DNA of 64,000 nucleotides from Mercurialis annua (Eukaryota; Streptophyta; Magnoliopsida; Malpighiales; Euphorbiaceae), in assembly GCF_937616625.2 (NCBI RefSeq), contig NC_065576.1, forward strand, positions 31,274,628 to 31,338,627. Direction: 5' to 3'. How positions within the stretch are numbered: position 1 is the first letter of the stretch; each line of letters starts with the position of its first letter. Positions 31,663-43,240 of this stretch are shown in pieces. The notes under the pieces are model-generated. The model was given only the letters and a program-made list of their open reading frames with translations, made no database searches and was not told the DNA's origin. The position numbers and the translations under genes are program-made.

Positions 31663-31929
31663 GGGCAATTTTTTTTAATACCAAACCTTTATTGGTTTTG
31701 TCAGTTATACTCAAATCTTTCAAAATTTGTAGGATTAGTCCATTTTTAGATATTCAGAATTTTTTGTAGACATTTTTTAAATTTAACCCTAACTTATTTC
31801 ATGCAGAATTAACTTAAATGACTAAAAAAGATTATAAATATTTTAAAATATACTAATCCTGACGATTTTAAAAAATTTGATTATAATAAAAAAAATCAGC
31901 AAAAAATTTGTATTAAAAAAAATTAGCCC
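31663..31929. mobile_element. Small MITE (long TIRs)
   Basis: Ends read GGGCAATTTTTTTTAATACC and, as reverse complement of the right end, GGGCTAATTTTTTTTAATAC. Similarity continues inwards for about 80 bp (tatactcaaatctttcaaaa, aggattagt). No clear target duplication was found. Confidence 0.55.
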
Positions 31930-32619
31930 AAAAAGTTAATATAATAATTGATCAATGAAATTTATCATATGGAAATATAGCGCCACAATTTCTTGTGAGT
32001 TTTTTTTTTTATCTTTTTGGTCCAACACTTCTTGTGAGGTTTAAGATGGCTTTTTGTACTAAATGATAATATCAAATATTTAATTGTTATTAATTTCAAT
32101 AAGCTGGCTAGGACTTTTCTTTAGAGAAAATTAGGAATTTATTTAAAATAAGAAAATAATAGGACTTTATACCTCAACACGAAAAATATGGCAAAAATAC
32201 ATCACTGTTTTGACTTTTGTGATTTTACTTTTTATGTTTGAATATTTATTATTTTACTCTACACATACATGCTCTCTCTCTTTCTCTCTCTTTCAATCTT
32301 TGCGTGCGTGCCCAAGTCTTACATAATATCATGCAGAACCATTTTCCATTTCACTTCTTTTTTTGTTCATTCACTTTACATTCAATTTTTTTTATTCATT
32401 CAATTTTCTTTAGGTCTTCCACAATTATGCAGAACTACTTTTTATTCAATATTTTTTTGTTCATTCAATTCTCTTTTGTATTTAATTCTTTTTTGTTCTT
32501 TTTTAAATTATATGGAGATTGCAAATTTTATTTCTATTTTTTATGAATATTAGATTTTAAAATAAGTTTATCAGAAAATTAAATGAATGTTAAGAATTTA
32601 TTTTATTTCCATTTTCCAT

Positions 32620-33905
32620 CTTATTATCATGTTATTACGAGTATCATATGCTATTATTGTATGATAATGTGATCATAATGCTGGATAATATAAGATAAAA
32701 TCACAGTATCACATTATCATATGATTATCACTGTATCACCTTATCATATGATTCTCACAGCTTCACCTAAAATATAGTTATCAATGTATCATATTGCATT
32801 GTGATCTTATTATCATGCCATTATCAGTATCGTATGTAGCAAATTATTATCATCTCATTATCATAATTTGTCTGTAATTTTTTTTTCATGCAAGTATCAT
32901 ATTATCATATTATTATCATTTTATTATTAATAAGAACCTTATCATACTATTATCTTCACATTATCATAATTTTTATGTAATTTTTTTTCCATGGAGGTAT
33001 CATATTATCATACTATTATCATAACTTTATTAGTTAATTATCATCTGGTTATCACTGATATCATGAATTTTTTTGTAATTATATTTTCACGTATGTTATC
33101 ATCTGATTATCATAAACTTATCATACTTCATTATCATCTAGTTATCATAATATTTTCTTTATAGATATCATATTATCATAATTTTATTATTTAATTATCA
33201 TCCGGTTATCACTGATATCATGAATTGTTTTGTAATTATATTTTCACATACATTATCATCTAATTATCATAACCTTATCATACTTCATTATCATCTAGTA
33301 TAATATTATCATATGATTATCACAGTATTACATTATCATATGATTATTACAATTTCACCTTATCATATAATTATCAATTTATCATATTTTATTATCATCT
33401 TATTATCATACCATTATTAGTATCATATGTAGTAGATTATTATCATCTCGTTATCATAATTTTTCTGTAATTTTTTTTTCAGGCAAGTATCATATTATCA
33501 TTTTATTATCAATAAGAATCTTATCATACTATGATCTTCACATTATCATCTCGTTATCATAATTTTTATGTGTTTTTTCCATATAGATATCATATTATCA
33601 TACTATTATTATAACTGCATTATTTAATTATCATCTGATTATCTCTGGTATCATGAATTTTTTTGTAATTATATTTTCACGTACGTTATCATCCAATTAT
33701 CATAAGTTTATCATACTTCATTATCATCTACTTATCATACTGCAGTGTTATATAATAATGTTATGATAACGACAGGATAACCTAGTGATACTCATATGAT
33801 AATCAAACGTTGTTTTTTTTATAAAAAAAATATTTCTTTTTAGTTTTATGATAATGATATGATAATGCAGTGATAATTATATGATAATCATATGTTTTTT
33901 TTTTG
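32620..33905. repeat. TTATCAT-rich repeat block with higher-order unit
   Basis: More than 1 kb is built from variants of attatcat / gttatcat. Larger blocks recur: caagtatcatattatcat at 32891 and 33484, cagtatcacattatcat at 32704 and 33323, ttttgtaattatattttcac at three places. The higher-order period is about 0.6 kb. After about 33745 the motif appears in reverse orientation (atgataat). Confidence 0.8.
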
Positions 33906-34070
33906 CAGAAACTCATTTTTTTCATCATAACATCGTTTCTTATAAAGATTTTTAAATCTAAAGTTGAAAAGATTCAAGAGTAATTTATTTAGATCTGAAA
34001 ATTAAAATAAATCTTATTTATCATCACAAATTAAAGAAAAAATCGCTAAAATCAAATAAGAAAGGACGGC

Positions 34071-34260
34071 GAAACGATGACGTAGCGATAGAGAAACAAC
34101 GAAGAAAAGGAAAATATAAATAGAGAAGAAAATAAGAAATAAGATAAAACAAGATAAAAGAAGAAGAAAAAATGGCAAAAAAAAGAACTAGAGAAGAAAA
34201 AGAAAGAGAAAAGGAGAGAAGAAAGAGAAAAGAGAGAGAAAAAAAGAAGAAAAATGACAG
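34071..34260. repeat. 190-bp purine-rich tract
   Basis: The plus strand is almost all A and G (gaagaaaataagaaataag, gagaaaaggagagaagaaag). A CT-rich counterpart, tctctctctttctctctc, lies near 32273-32293. Such tracts may adopt triplex structures; no function is shown. Confidence 0.8.
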
Positions 34261-34561
34261 ATATTACTTAGAATAAAATAAGCATGATTAGAGTAAAATA
34301 ATAATAAGAAATAGATATAATTATAATATAAATATGTCTTAAAGTAAAAAATAACTATATTAAAATGGTGAGGTATTTTCTCTATTTTTTTCTTATTGAG
34401 ATAGTAAATCATATTATTTTCAAAAAAATAGTATTTTCTCTAATTTTATCTTTTCTTTATTGGTTTGTATCATTGCCGTAGACCCACTACATATTTGTGA
34501 AAATAAAACTATAGGTCTATTGCTCATCACAAAGTAGGATGTTGACTTGTTTTTAAAAATA

Positions 34562-35526
34562 GGCTAAATCCTAAAAAAAATTAAATTTTTGCAATTTTTA
34601 TCATTTATGACCAAATTTTTTAAAATCGGCAAATATAACCAGTTTTCGTATATTATATGTTTTTTATAGTCGTTTTTAAAAGCCAAATGCCTCAAAACCC
34701 CCGACCTTTTATCCCCCTTTCAATTCTACCATGATGTTGAAAACTGGTCAATTTTACCCTATTTACTTTTTTGTGTTTCAATTGTACTCTGAAATATTAA
34801 ATTGACGTTTTTTCGTTTGGAAAAATTAAAAAATATTCTCCTTGTCTAGCATATATTAATTGTATATGTTGAAAATTTATTTATATTTAGCTAAATTAAT
34901 TAAGAATTTAAATTAGTTTTAATTTTATTATGATTTTTAGTTAGTTTTTTAAAATAAAAGACTTATTTGTACTTTTTTGAATGTAAAAATATTTAATTTT
35001 ATCTTTAAACTTAGTTAATTATATGATTTCATCATTTAAATAAAAAAATTATGAAAAATAAAAAAATTAGGGTACAATTGAAACGAGAAAATGCGAAATA
35101 GAGTAAAATTGATCAGTTTTCAACGTCAGAGTAGAATTGAAAATGGGCTAAAAGGTCGGGGGTTTTCGAGGTACTAGACCTTTTTAAAACCGGTTTGATT
35201 TTGTACCATCATGTCGGCTATGTTAGGTTTGACTCAGCAAAACGACATCGGATCGAATTAAAAAGTTTGACACACGCAAACGTTTGGCTATAAGTAACAT
35301 AACATGCAAAAGATTTGGCTATAATTGACACAACACACGAATGTTTGTATTAAACCTTTTTTAATCTTGTATACATGGCTGTCATGTTGGCAAGAAAATC
35401 GGGTTGATTCGAATTTGGCTATAAAAGAAACACAGTTTGTCAAAACGGGTTATATTTGTCGATTTTAAAAGATTTGATTATAACTGATAAAAGTTGCAAA
35501 AATTTAGTATTTTATAGAATTTGGCC
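34562..35526. mobile_element. Outer Mutator-type MITE, interrupted
   Basis: TIR left GGCTAAATCC...TTAAATTTTTGCAA; right end reverse complement GGCCAAATTC...CTAAATTTTTGCAA. Similarity extends about 100 bp (aaatataacc, atttggctataa). The near-identical 9-mers TTAAAAATA (34553-34561) and TTAAAGATA (35527-35535) fit a Mutator-type duplication. A second MITE lies inside at 34682-35180. Confidence 0.65.
34682..35180. mobile_element. Inner Mutator-type MITE with 9-bp TSD
   Basis: Long TIRs: left CCTCAAAACCCCCGACCTTT, right the reverse complement of a near-identical stretch; pairing extends about 110 bp (caattctac, gttgaaaactg, caattttac). TTTTTAAAA at 34673-34681 and 35181-35189 is a perfect 9-bp duplication. 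Confidence 0.75.
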
Positions 35527-35535
35527 TTAAAGATA

Positions 35536-35935
35536 TTGAGTTTAGTGCGTTAACTTAGCGAGTATAATTTATTCACTCTCTTTCTCTTTATACATCATTT
35601 TTTAACAAAACACGCCACGTTAAAAAATCATTAAAATTTCATTTAAATTATTATATAACCATATACAGATATATTAAAAATCAATATATTAATAACTGAT
35701 TTTTCTATTCCACTAATTAAACAAAAAGGCAACAATAGACATAATTTCAAAATATGGCACTAGAATTTATAATGAACAACTATTTTAAAAAATAAAACTT
35801 AAAAATGACAAATCTGAAGAAGCATAGAGAGTATAAAATAACTGATGTAATGATAGTTTTTTTGCTAAATTTAACACGAAAAAATAATAAAAATATTATA
35901 ATTAGCGTATCATTTTTTTTTCAATGCAAAATGCT
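35536..35935. other. AT-rich spacer without features
   Basis: No coding, RNA or repeat structure was recognised. It carries long A/T runs only. Confidence 0.5.
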
Positions 35936-36200
35936 ACTCCCCCCGTCTCGTTTAAGGAAAGACAAATGAGTTTTCCACTAAGATTAATAAAATATGATTA
36001 TATTTTATTTTATCTTGTCTACTCTTATTAATTAGTGGAATCTTACATAATAATAGAGTAAATGTATTATAAATTGAATTGTGTTTAATGCATATTGAAA
36101 TTATTAAAGGTTTCAAAATGCAAGTTAAATACAAATTGGCACCTGAAATACGATATGAACTTCGTAGATGGAACATATAAAAATGTGAGCGAGTACAGAT
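35936..36200. mobile_element. Degenerate Stowaway-like MITE
   Basis: The left end, ctactccccccgtctcgttt, resembles the Stowaway terminus CTCCCTCCGTCCC. The right end, gagcgagtac near 36187, is only a weak match. The interior is AT-rich. Tentative. Confidence 0.35.
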
Positions 36201-36229
36201 AAGTGTTATAATTAAACTAATAAAAAAAA

Positions 36230-37798
36230 CACGATGGAAAACTCATGCCTCAATCTCACAAAAAACCCTAATTCTAACCGTTTTCTAATCAACGAAAACC
36301 ATCAAAACATAGTCGCAATAACCTCCTTCCTATCCACGCAAACCTCATCTGAACAAACTAGAATTATTTATATTGAAAACTTCGTGAAATTCTAAAGATT
36401 TTTGGATATGGAACGTGTGTTTATGATACCATGTCTTTGGAAACGCAACTTTTGCCAAAAAAACTGGCCAAACATAATTGCATATTTTGATTCTTACATC
36501 GAAATCAGGGATTAGACCTCTCATGGGTTTTATCATAGCTGAACATGACCATAATTGGAAGATTCAAGTTGAGAGCTCTCAAATCTATGTTTCCAGCTTA
36601 TCGTCTGAAGGCAACAATGATCAATGTAGAAAGGGTTTTTTCCAAATCTAAACCTTTCGTTAATCGTACTTTGACGGAAGAAGATTTTATGCGGATTTAA
36701 CTTTAATGGTTAAGCGCAGTAAAATTCTTCTTCCGGGATTTCTCTTGTCCTGAAACTTAACATTTCTATTAATTCTGATGTGGTGGATACGAATAATAAG
36801 GATTCGTTATCCTATTCAATTGAAGCTAGGGTTATTTCTATTCAATCAATATTAAAAGGAAGGATTTTTTTGTCGGCCTGTAATATAAAGTTCGAAAATT
36901 TATAGTTAATAGGAGGCAATATGTTGCTGATTTGAATCTATCAAAAAAGTCGATGCCGATAAAAATGTTTAAATTTTCCAGCTCTTCTCTCTGGCAGTGG
37001 GTTTTCACAATAATCCTCTTCGTTTCACATAGGTTTCTATATCGGGTGTTCCATTATCCCTTTGGTCGCCAGAAGTATTCTCGGAGATTGGTAATTCTAT
37101 TGGGGAAACTATCAAAGTTCACCCTTTGGTGTATCTTAAAGATCATTTAGATTCTGGTTGGGTTCTTATTTCTACTTCATGTGGATTCATTACCCATATC
37201 GTCAATGTTGATGCTAGTGGTGGATCATTTGTTATTAATATGGTGGAATGCGATAAACCTGTGTATTTTAATAAATTGGAACTTGATGATAAAGGATCTG
37301 ATGCTGATTACAAATCTAATTCTAATTAGGAAAATTCAAATTCCTAGATGCCATTTGCAGATTTCTTATTTCCTTCCAAATAATGACCAAAATCTTTCGT
37401 TATTTTAGATGATATTTCAGTGGTCCAAGAAACAACATTTGATGTTGCATTTTTACCTCGTCATCTTGATAATGTTGGGGTGGTAACTAATGACGTCTCG
37501 TCTACTATTTTTATCAACACACCTTTTGTTACAACCAGAGGCAGACCTTTCAAGGAAAGTAGCAGCAAAAGGAGTGTAAGCTCTCTTTCTATCTTTATGG
37601 TAAGTTTAGATATTTCTAACTCGAATATTATTGCCATGAACAAGGTTTATTTGGAGTACTTTATTTTAGAGTAGGATATTGAAAACATCAATAAACCTTT
37701 AGATATTGCAATTGATGATTACCCACTGCTCGAGGCTAATCAAACTTGGGAAGTTTGAAGAGATCTCGGTTTATTTCTATTAATGATACGGTTGCTAC
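36230..37798 (+). pseudogene. LINE ORF1-like remnant (DUF4283-type)
   Basis: Fragments in several frames encode a protein like the DUF4283/ORF1 part of plant L1-type LINEs. The most legible are SGVPLSLWSPEVFSEIGNSI (frame shifts included) near 37040-37105, VHPLVYLKDHLDSGWVLIST and ITHIVNVDASGGSFVINMVE at 37110-37240. Acidic and Ser/Asn-rich sequence follows to about 37760. Many stops and frameshifts show long decay. It is cut at 37799 by a reversed LTR. A matching ORF2 start lies at 47659-47793. ORF1 proteins bind LINE RNA. Confidence 0.55.
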
Positions 37799-38534
37799 TG
37801 AAATCTTAAATGCAACCTAAGAGGGGGTGAATTACGATTAATTAAAAATTTGTTTAAGCAATAATTGAAAGAGTAAAGTTTAGAGTACATAGACAAAGTG
37901 ATCTTATTTGGTTCGGGTTAAACTCAATCCCATGTCCACTACTCAATTAAAGATCGAAATTTTAATATTCACTAATTAGGTGCTTAAGCTTACACCGAAC
38001 TTAATACAATGAGTTTTTCTAAAGGTAACCTCTAACTCGAAAACTAATTGATTTTTCATGGCTAATCAATAACCCACAATAAAGGTTAAACAATTAATGT
38101 TTACAAACATAAAACCAAAGAAAGCAATGTAATAAATTGATGCACAAAGAATTGAATATTATAAATTAGAATTAAATTCTAGAGAGTTGCTGAGGTGTAA
38201 TGGTTTTTATAGCATCTGGTCAATGGTAATTCAGGCCTATTTATAACCTCCGACAACTCCTCTCCATGTCATCATCAAAGATGACAAAAAATAAGGCAAA
38301 GGCGCGCTCAATACTCTACATGTCGCGTTCTCGACATAGGCTCTAGTCTGAATCCTTCGATCAAAACTCTCCTAACATATGGTAACCATCCATAGGGGCA
38401 TTTAAACATATTGGTTGGACCTTTAACGATCATCAGTGTCTCGCCTGTGACACCCAAGGGTCGGACCCGTGACATATCCTCCAAAAACATGGGTTCTAGA
38501 AAACCCTAAGTAACGCATGTGACTTGAATCATCA
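37799..38534 (-). repeat. Reversed solo LTR related to element D
   Basis: It begins TGAAATCTTAAATGCAACCT with agagggggtgaatta and ends ATCA. Read on the minus strand it shares order and phrases with the LTR at 62920-63619 (acccctctaaggt.., caatctttaattgagt, taagc..taggtgtta, ggcgcg..). A solo LTR or a fragment in the LINE remnant; no clear target duplication. Confidence 0.5.
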
Positions 38535-39716
38535 TGCTCCCATAATTTTTAATGGTAGAAATAGGCCAAGTATTAAGATTTTGATAGCAAGGAGTACGTA
38601 AATTAAATTTAAGGATAAATTTAATTTATAAGTGTCCCGAGAAGTATGTCGTAATAAGAGAAGTTTAAAATTTAAATTGGGGATTTAAGTTTTAATAAAC
38701 AGGTGTGAACATGACCAATAGAGTAAAGGATACTCTTTGGCGTCATATAAGGAAATATATTGATAATTAATATATCAATATACATCTCTAAATGGAGAGT
38801 TTAATATTTTGGATAAAATTTCGAAATTAGAATGTCGAAATTTGGAAATTTCGACATTAAATTAAAGGATATTGTAATACCCCAAAAGATTTAACTACCT
38901 AATTGGACCACGTGTCCAGTTTTGAGTAGTCTGAGTGGCGATATCGGAAGGATTTACGAGAAATTTAGATAAATAAAATTTTAAGTAGGTCGGTTTCGGG
39001 AAAGTAATTATGTGGAAATTAATGTTATATTTCAATTCTAAAGTTGGAATTGGAATTAAAAGGAAAAAGGGCAAGAAAAGTCACAAAATGAAGTTCAAGG
39101 ACTAGTGGTAATTTAGCCACTACGTCTCAAAAATGAAAATTTATAAGTTTAGACGGGAAAATATTAATATTGAGATTTGTATTATTTATTTGGAATAAAT
39201 AATATATATACGAAAAGATTGAAGTATTAATTAATTAAGAGATACGTTAAAATATAAGTTTAAAAAAGAAATGGTTTAAGTTTAAGAAGTGAAGGATCAA
39301 AGGAAGCTTTTAACCAACCCATAAGTATTAAGAAATATGAATCAGGTGATTGATATCAAGGGAATCATCCAGAAGAAGCGAGAACGAAGGAGAAGAAACG
39401 GCGATCAACACGGTTTCGCCGTTCGACGTTGGAATCACGCGTTCTTGGTGTCGATCTCTTTGGAATTTAGTCCCCTATCATTCCCGAGCATTAAAACAAG
39501 GTAAGTTGAACTTTTTATGGTGAGAAATGGATAATAGTTGGCTGTTTGACGTTGTGCCATTTCGGTTCGAATCGAATTCACGTAAAACATGTTAAAATCA
39601 ATGGTTTTGAACGTTTCGGAGTTGGGTTTTGATGTATATACGTATATAAGCATGTCAGTGTTGTTTTGGACGGATTACGGTGTGAAAAATCGACGGAGGA
39701 GGCTCAAAATGAGTGC

Positions 39717-39794
39717 CTCGCGACGCGAGACTAGCTCTCACATCGTGAGACCCCCTCTCACGACGTGAGAGAAGCTAGGCACAATGTGCCTAGC
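39717..39794. repeat. Palindrome cluster in solo LTR
   Basis: Four consecutive odd-length inverted repeats: CTCGCGACGCGAG (39717-39729), TCTCACATCGTGAGA (one mismatch, 39736-39750), CTCTCACGACGTGAGAG (39755-39771), and a 21-bp one with 10-bp arms at 39774-39794. Confidence 0.9.
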
Positions 39795-40757
39795 CGTCGC
39801 CGACCCCCGTTGATCCTGTCGAGGTCCGACACGACCTAGCTCGACCCAGAAACGTTATATGGACTCCGAAAACATATGAAACGAACGACAAGCTTAACGA
39901 TATGAATTAGGATTTCAAATTAACATTTTAATCAAAGAATAAGTGATTAATAAGATACCTCGAAAGGTGTTAAACGTATATGGGATATTGATTAACGCTT
40001 AACAAGATACGAATCGTTTTACAAAGTAAAGGAATGATAACCTAGGGTTTAGATTTATAAGATTTACGTTTATGTACTAAACGCGTATTTTACTTATAAA
40101 TGTGTCAGACGCGTCAGCAAACAGTGAGGGCACCAGGCGAGGTCTAATGCGAGCATATCATTACATAGATCACATCATTATTTGGATAGCGGTCACTGTG
40201 AGCTGTATTTACTTTCGTGCATTATATATTAAAGATATTTTATATAGATATATATATACTGTTTATACGCATCACATGTTATATAATTTGATTGAAAGGT
40301 TATATGTTTTTATTAAGTTTATATACGAGAGCTAGTATGTGGTCCGAAGAAACTAGCTACCTATTGGGTGTCAATAGGCTGTGTGATCACCAGTATCGAG
40401 TCGGTCTAGTGTGTTTGCATTTGAGAGATGAGTTGATATGTATGACACGATGTGAATATGAAATTTGAGATTTGAGGTATAGTTTTGATACGAGTGAGCA
40501 CTCGGCTACGGTGTAGTCTGGAGTCCCCGTATCTAGTGGGCTGGGCCCACCAGTTGGTTGGACCCACCAGTGAGTTGGACTCACAATTTGAGATTTATGA
40601 TTGGGTTCAACGATATATGATTATTCAAGAGAAGTGTCGCATGCTAGGATATTAGTTTCGAACGGATCAATTACATGTTTATATGTTTTATATTATTGTT
40701 TCTTTGAGATGCGATGCTATATTTTTATATTAATACCGTTAGTAAATGCAAACTCAC

Positions 40758-40779
40758 TCAGTATTTTCCCAAATACTGA
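40758..40779 (+). promoter_or_regulatory. Conserved stem-loop, solo LTR
   Basis: TCAGTATTT / AAATACTGA, a 9-bp perfect stem with a TCCC loop, 22 bp before the putative acceptor AG. Confidence 0.6.
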
Positions 40780-41333
40780 CCCCTCACCTTTGATGTCTTT
40801 CAGGTACTTAGTATGTGGACCTAGTTAGAGGCCAATTTTGAAGTCCAGAAGTCAGCTGTGTATGTATAGTATCTGACTTCTGTGAATGCTGCAGTAGTGG
40901 TCTCGTGTAACAGAGTCGTAGCCTAGACAGCAGTACATTTTTATTGTACATATTACGTGCTGTCTTGTTTTTATTTTTGTAGGCTACGTGTTTTATATGT
41001 GGTTCACGGCCTCAGATGCCGGTGACATGTTTTGAGACACTAACTGATATGTATAGTACCGCGAGGCCAATTCGTACAGGGTACGTTAACTAGAGCCCGC
41101 GAGGTTTTGAAACAGTTAGTGTAGATGTATGATTATATGTTTTATATATATATTTGCTTCCGTTATTTACTATTATTAGTTTATTATTTGCGAAAAATTA
41201 ATAGTGGTTTGAGGCTTGCTACGGGTTCCGGAGCTACCACTCCCGTTCCCTAGCGCCGGTTGCGGCTCAATAATTTGGGTCGTGACAGATATAAATTAAG
41301 ATATATAAAATATATAATAATTACTCCCTCCGT

Positions 41334-41575
41334 CCCATTCTAATTGACCATATTTTCTATTTTGGGTGTCCCATTCTAATTGACAATTACTATTTATAGA
41401 ATACTTTTCACACTACTTTTCTCTTTTTACCCTCTTCAATTAATGCATTTAAAAAGCATATTTTTAAAAAGTTGTGATGCATTTAATGTAATGTGAGGAT
41501 ATAAAAGTAATGTTACTAAAATTTCTTAAATAATGTGCAATTGAAAGTTTCTCAATTAGAATGGGACAGAGGGAG
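41334..41575. mobile_element. Stowaway MITE
   Basis: 242 bp with termini CTCCCTCCGTCCCATTCTAAT and a reverse-complement right end, and TA duplications at 41332-41333 and 41576-41577. Tc1/mariner-type. It is absent from the matching place in the partner LTR near 45005. Confidence 0.9.
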
Positions 41576-43228
41576 TATATATAAAAACAAGATAAGAAAA
41601 GGGGAGTAAGTGTTGAGCATGTAATACAATCTATAAAAAAAAGGAAAATGTATGGTGGTGGGGAATGTCTTGTAAATAGGCCTATTTCCGCAATGAAATT
41701 AGATGTGAATAGATTTGAAATCAATATCCCATTGGTCAAAGTGAAGTGAAGTTGTAGTGGTTTCTTAAGCTTGTCAAAGGTAAATTTTAATCCCTAACTT
41801 TTTTTAATTAGTTTTCAGTATTTAAATAATTAAATGTTATTAGTTAGTAAATTAAGTTAGAAAATGTATAACTAATTTACGACTTTAAGAACGATTTGAA
41901 AAGCCGTCAAAATTTTATATTACGATTAGGATATTAATATTTTGCCATGCTACGTCGAGGTCGCGATAAGCATGAAATTTTAGTAATCGACGATTTCGAT
42001 GGATACGTCGCCGATTAGCTGATTTCAACGAAACTCGAGTCAATATTTAAATAGGATATGAGTAAAGTTAGAAATTAGATGTTGGATTATGTTTTGACGT
42101 TTGATTCGTAATTAGATCCGAGGAGTAGTCGATCGGCCGAGTCGGAACACTAGGATGTTTGACTAGCGGGATATTAGGAGCATACGTTTAGGGAGCGGCA
42201 TCTGTGAGTTTTACTTTGTGTTTTTTTACTTTTAAATATTTATATTTAAACTGTTTTTAAATAACAAATCGCACTAATATATTTCCACCATGAAAGATCC
42301 ATTGGAACAAACTTTCTATTGGTTGTCAATAGGACTGTGTGATCACCAGTAGTACGCTAGATACGATACGAGACTGTGTCTGACATAAAGGTCAGTTAAT
42401 GTCATTGGGCGTTGGAAGTGCTAGCGACCCTGACTTAACAGTTTGAGACGGCAATAACGGTTAAGGTCACATGCAATACTGTGATGGCAGTTTCACGGTT
42501 ACGGTCTAGACACCCAACTTAGACGGCAGTGATTCAGTTCACGGTCTGAGGCCCATTTTGTGTAGGTTGAGACCCATACAATAGTCTATCTTGTAGGGTT
42601 TCATCTGGATCAAGTAATTGGTACTATTTTATATATTTGCAATTTGAATATTCAACTGTAAATGTTTAGACTCACTCAGAAATATTTATATTTCTAACCC
42701 TCCACTATTTTCCCTTTCAGATTATGGAGCTATGAGGTTTGGCTTCCACAATAATTCCAGAAGTCTTCGTCTGTATCTGTAGAGCTGGAAGTAGTTGGAT
42801 ACCGGGAAGTCTGTCTTTCTGTTTTCAGTAGTTCAACCTATTTTGATATACTCCGATTTGAACTACTGTATAAGATATATGTTTTCAAAAGCAGCGTGTT
42901 CTCTAAAATGCTTGGACCAGTTGTTTGAGAGATTCACTGATTTTATGTTAATAGCATTTTAACATTGTATTGGAAACAGAGAAGGTACGTCATAAGAGAT
43001 TGATGTTTGCACTCTAGTTTCTTGAAATACAATTATGATTTTTTGATCGCGTTTTAAAAAAAAGGTTAAAAAGTGTTTCCGCAACGAGGTTGCAAACCTT
43101 TTTATGTTTTTAAACGCGAAAAATTTGTGAAGGTTATTAGGCTTGCTACGGGTTTCAGAGCAACCATTCCCATTCCTTAGCGCCGGTCTCGGCTCGTGTT
43201 TCGGGTGGAAATCAGGTCGTGACAAAGT

Positions 43229-43240
43229 TGGTATCAGAGC
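43229..43240 (+). other. tRNA-iMet primer-binding site, element B
   Basis: TGGTATCAGAGC four bases after the 5' LTR. Confidence 0.92.

Larger units (their letters stand above)
32110..34440. mobile_element. Possible foldback / Mutator-like non-autonomous element
   Basis: The left region around 32120-32275 and the reverse complement of 34262-34440 share agagaaaat..., tacctcaac/tacctcacc and ttattattttactcta...catgct in the same order, suggesting degenerate terminal inverted repeats of about 150 bp. The interior is low-complexity DNA with no gene. No target duplication is confirmed. It could also be two unrelated AT-rich stretches. Confidence 0.4.
39501..40803 (+). other. Putative intron inside solo LTR
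   Basis: The donor AAACAAG|GTAAGTTG is a near-perfect plant donor. The acceptor GATGTCTTTCAG|GTACTT is preceded by a stem-loop and TACTGAC. Position and size (1303 nt) match the equivalents in A, B and C. Confidence 0.45.
38873..41287 (+). repeat. Solo LTR of the C family, perfect TSD
   Basis: 2415 bp, TGTAATACC...GTGACA, with target duplication GATAT at 38868-38872 and 41288-41292. The partner LTR of B shows the uninterrupted sequence ggatataaattaa near 44983. It is of the same family as 53392-55871 but clearly diverged. It formed by LTR-LTR recombination after a full insertion. It contains a palindrome cluster, a GT...AG interval (39501-40803) and stem-loops. Confidence 0.93.
38535..43224 (+). 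repeat. Element B 5' LTR, split by insertions
   Basis: LTR sequence is 38535-38872, 41288-41333 and 41576-43224. Its partner at 44694-47377 lacks both the solo LTR and the Stowaway, giving exact empty sites. Putative splice sites are at 41780 (AAAG|GTAAAT) and 42720; a stem-loop is at 42678-42695. Confidence 0.8.

Noticed and set aside
32238..32553. Phe/Ser-rich ORFs
   Set aside because: T-rich low-complexity DNA; no motif.
36345..36536. 63-residue minus-strand ORF
   Set aside because: Shadow of the LINE ORF1 remnant.
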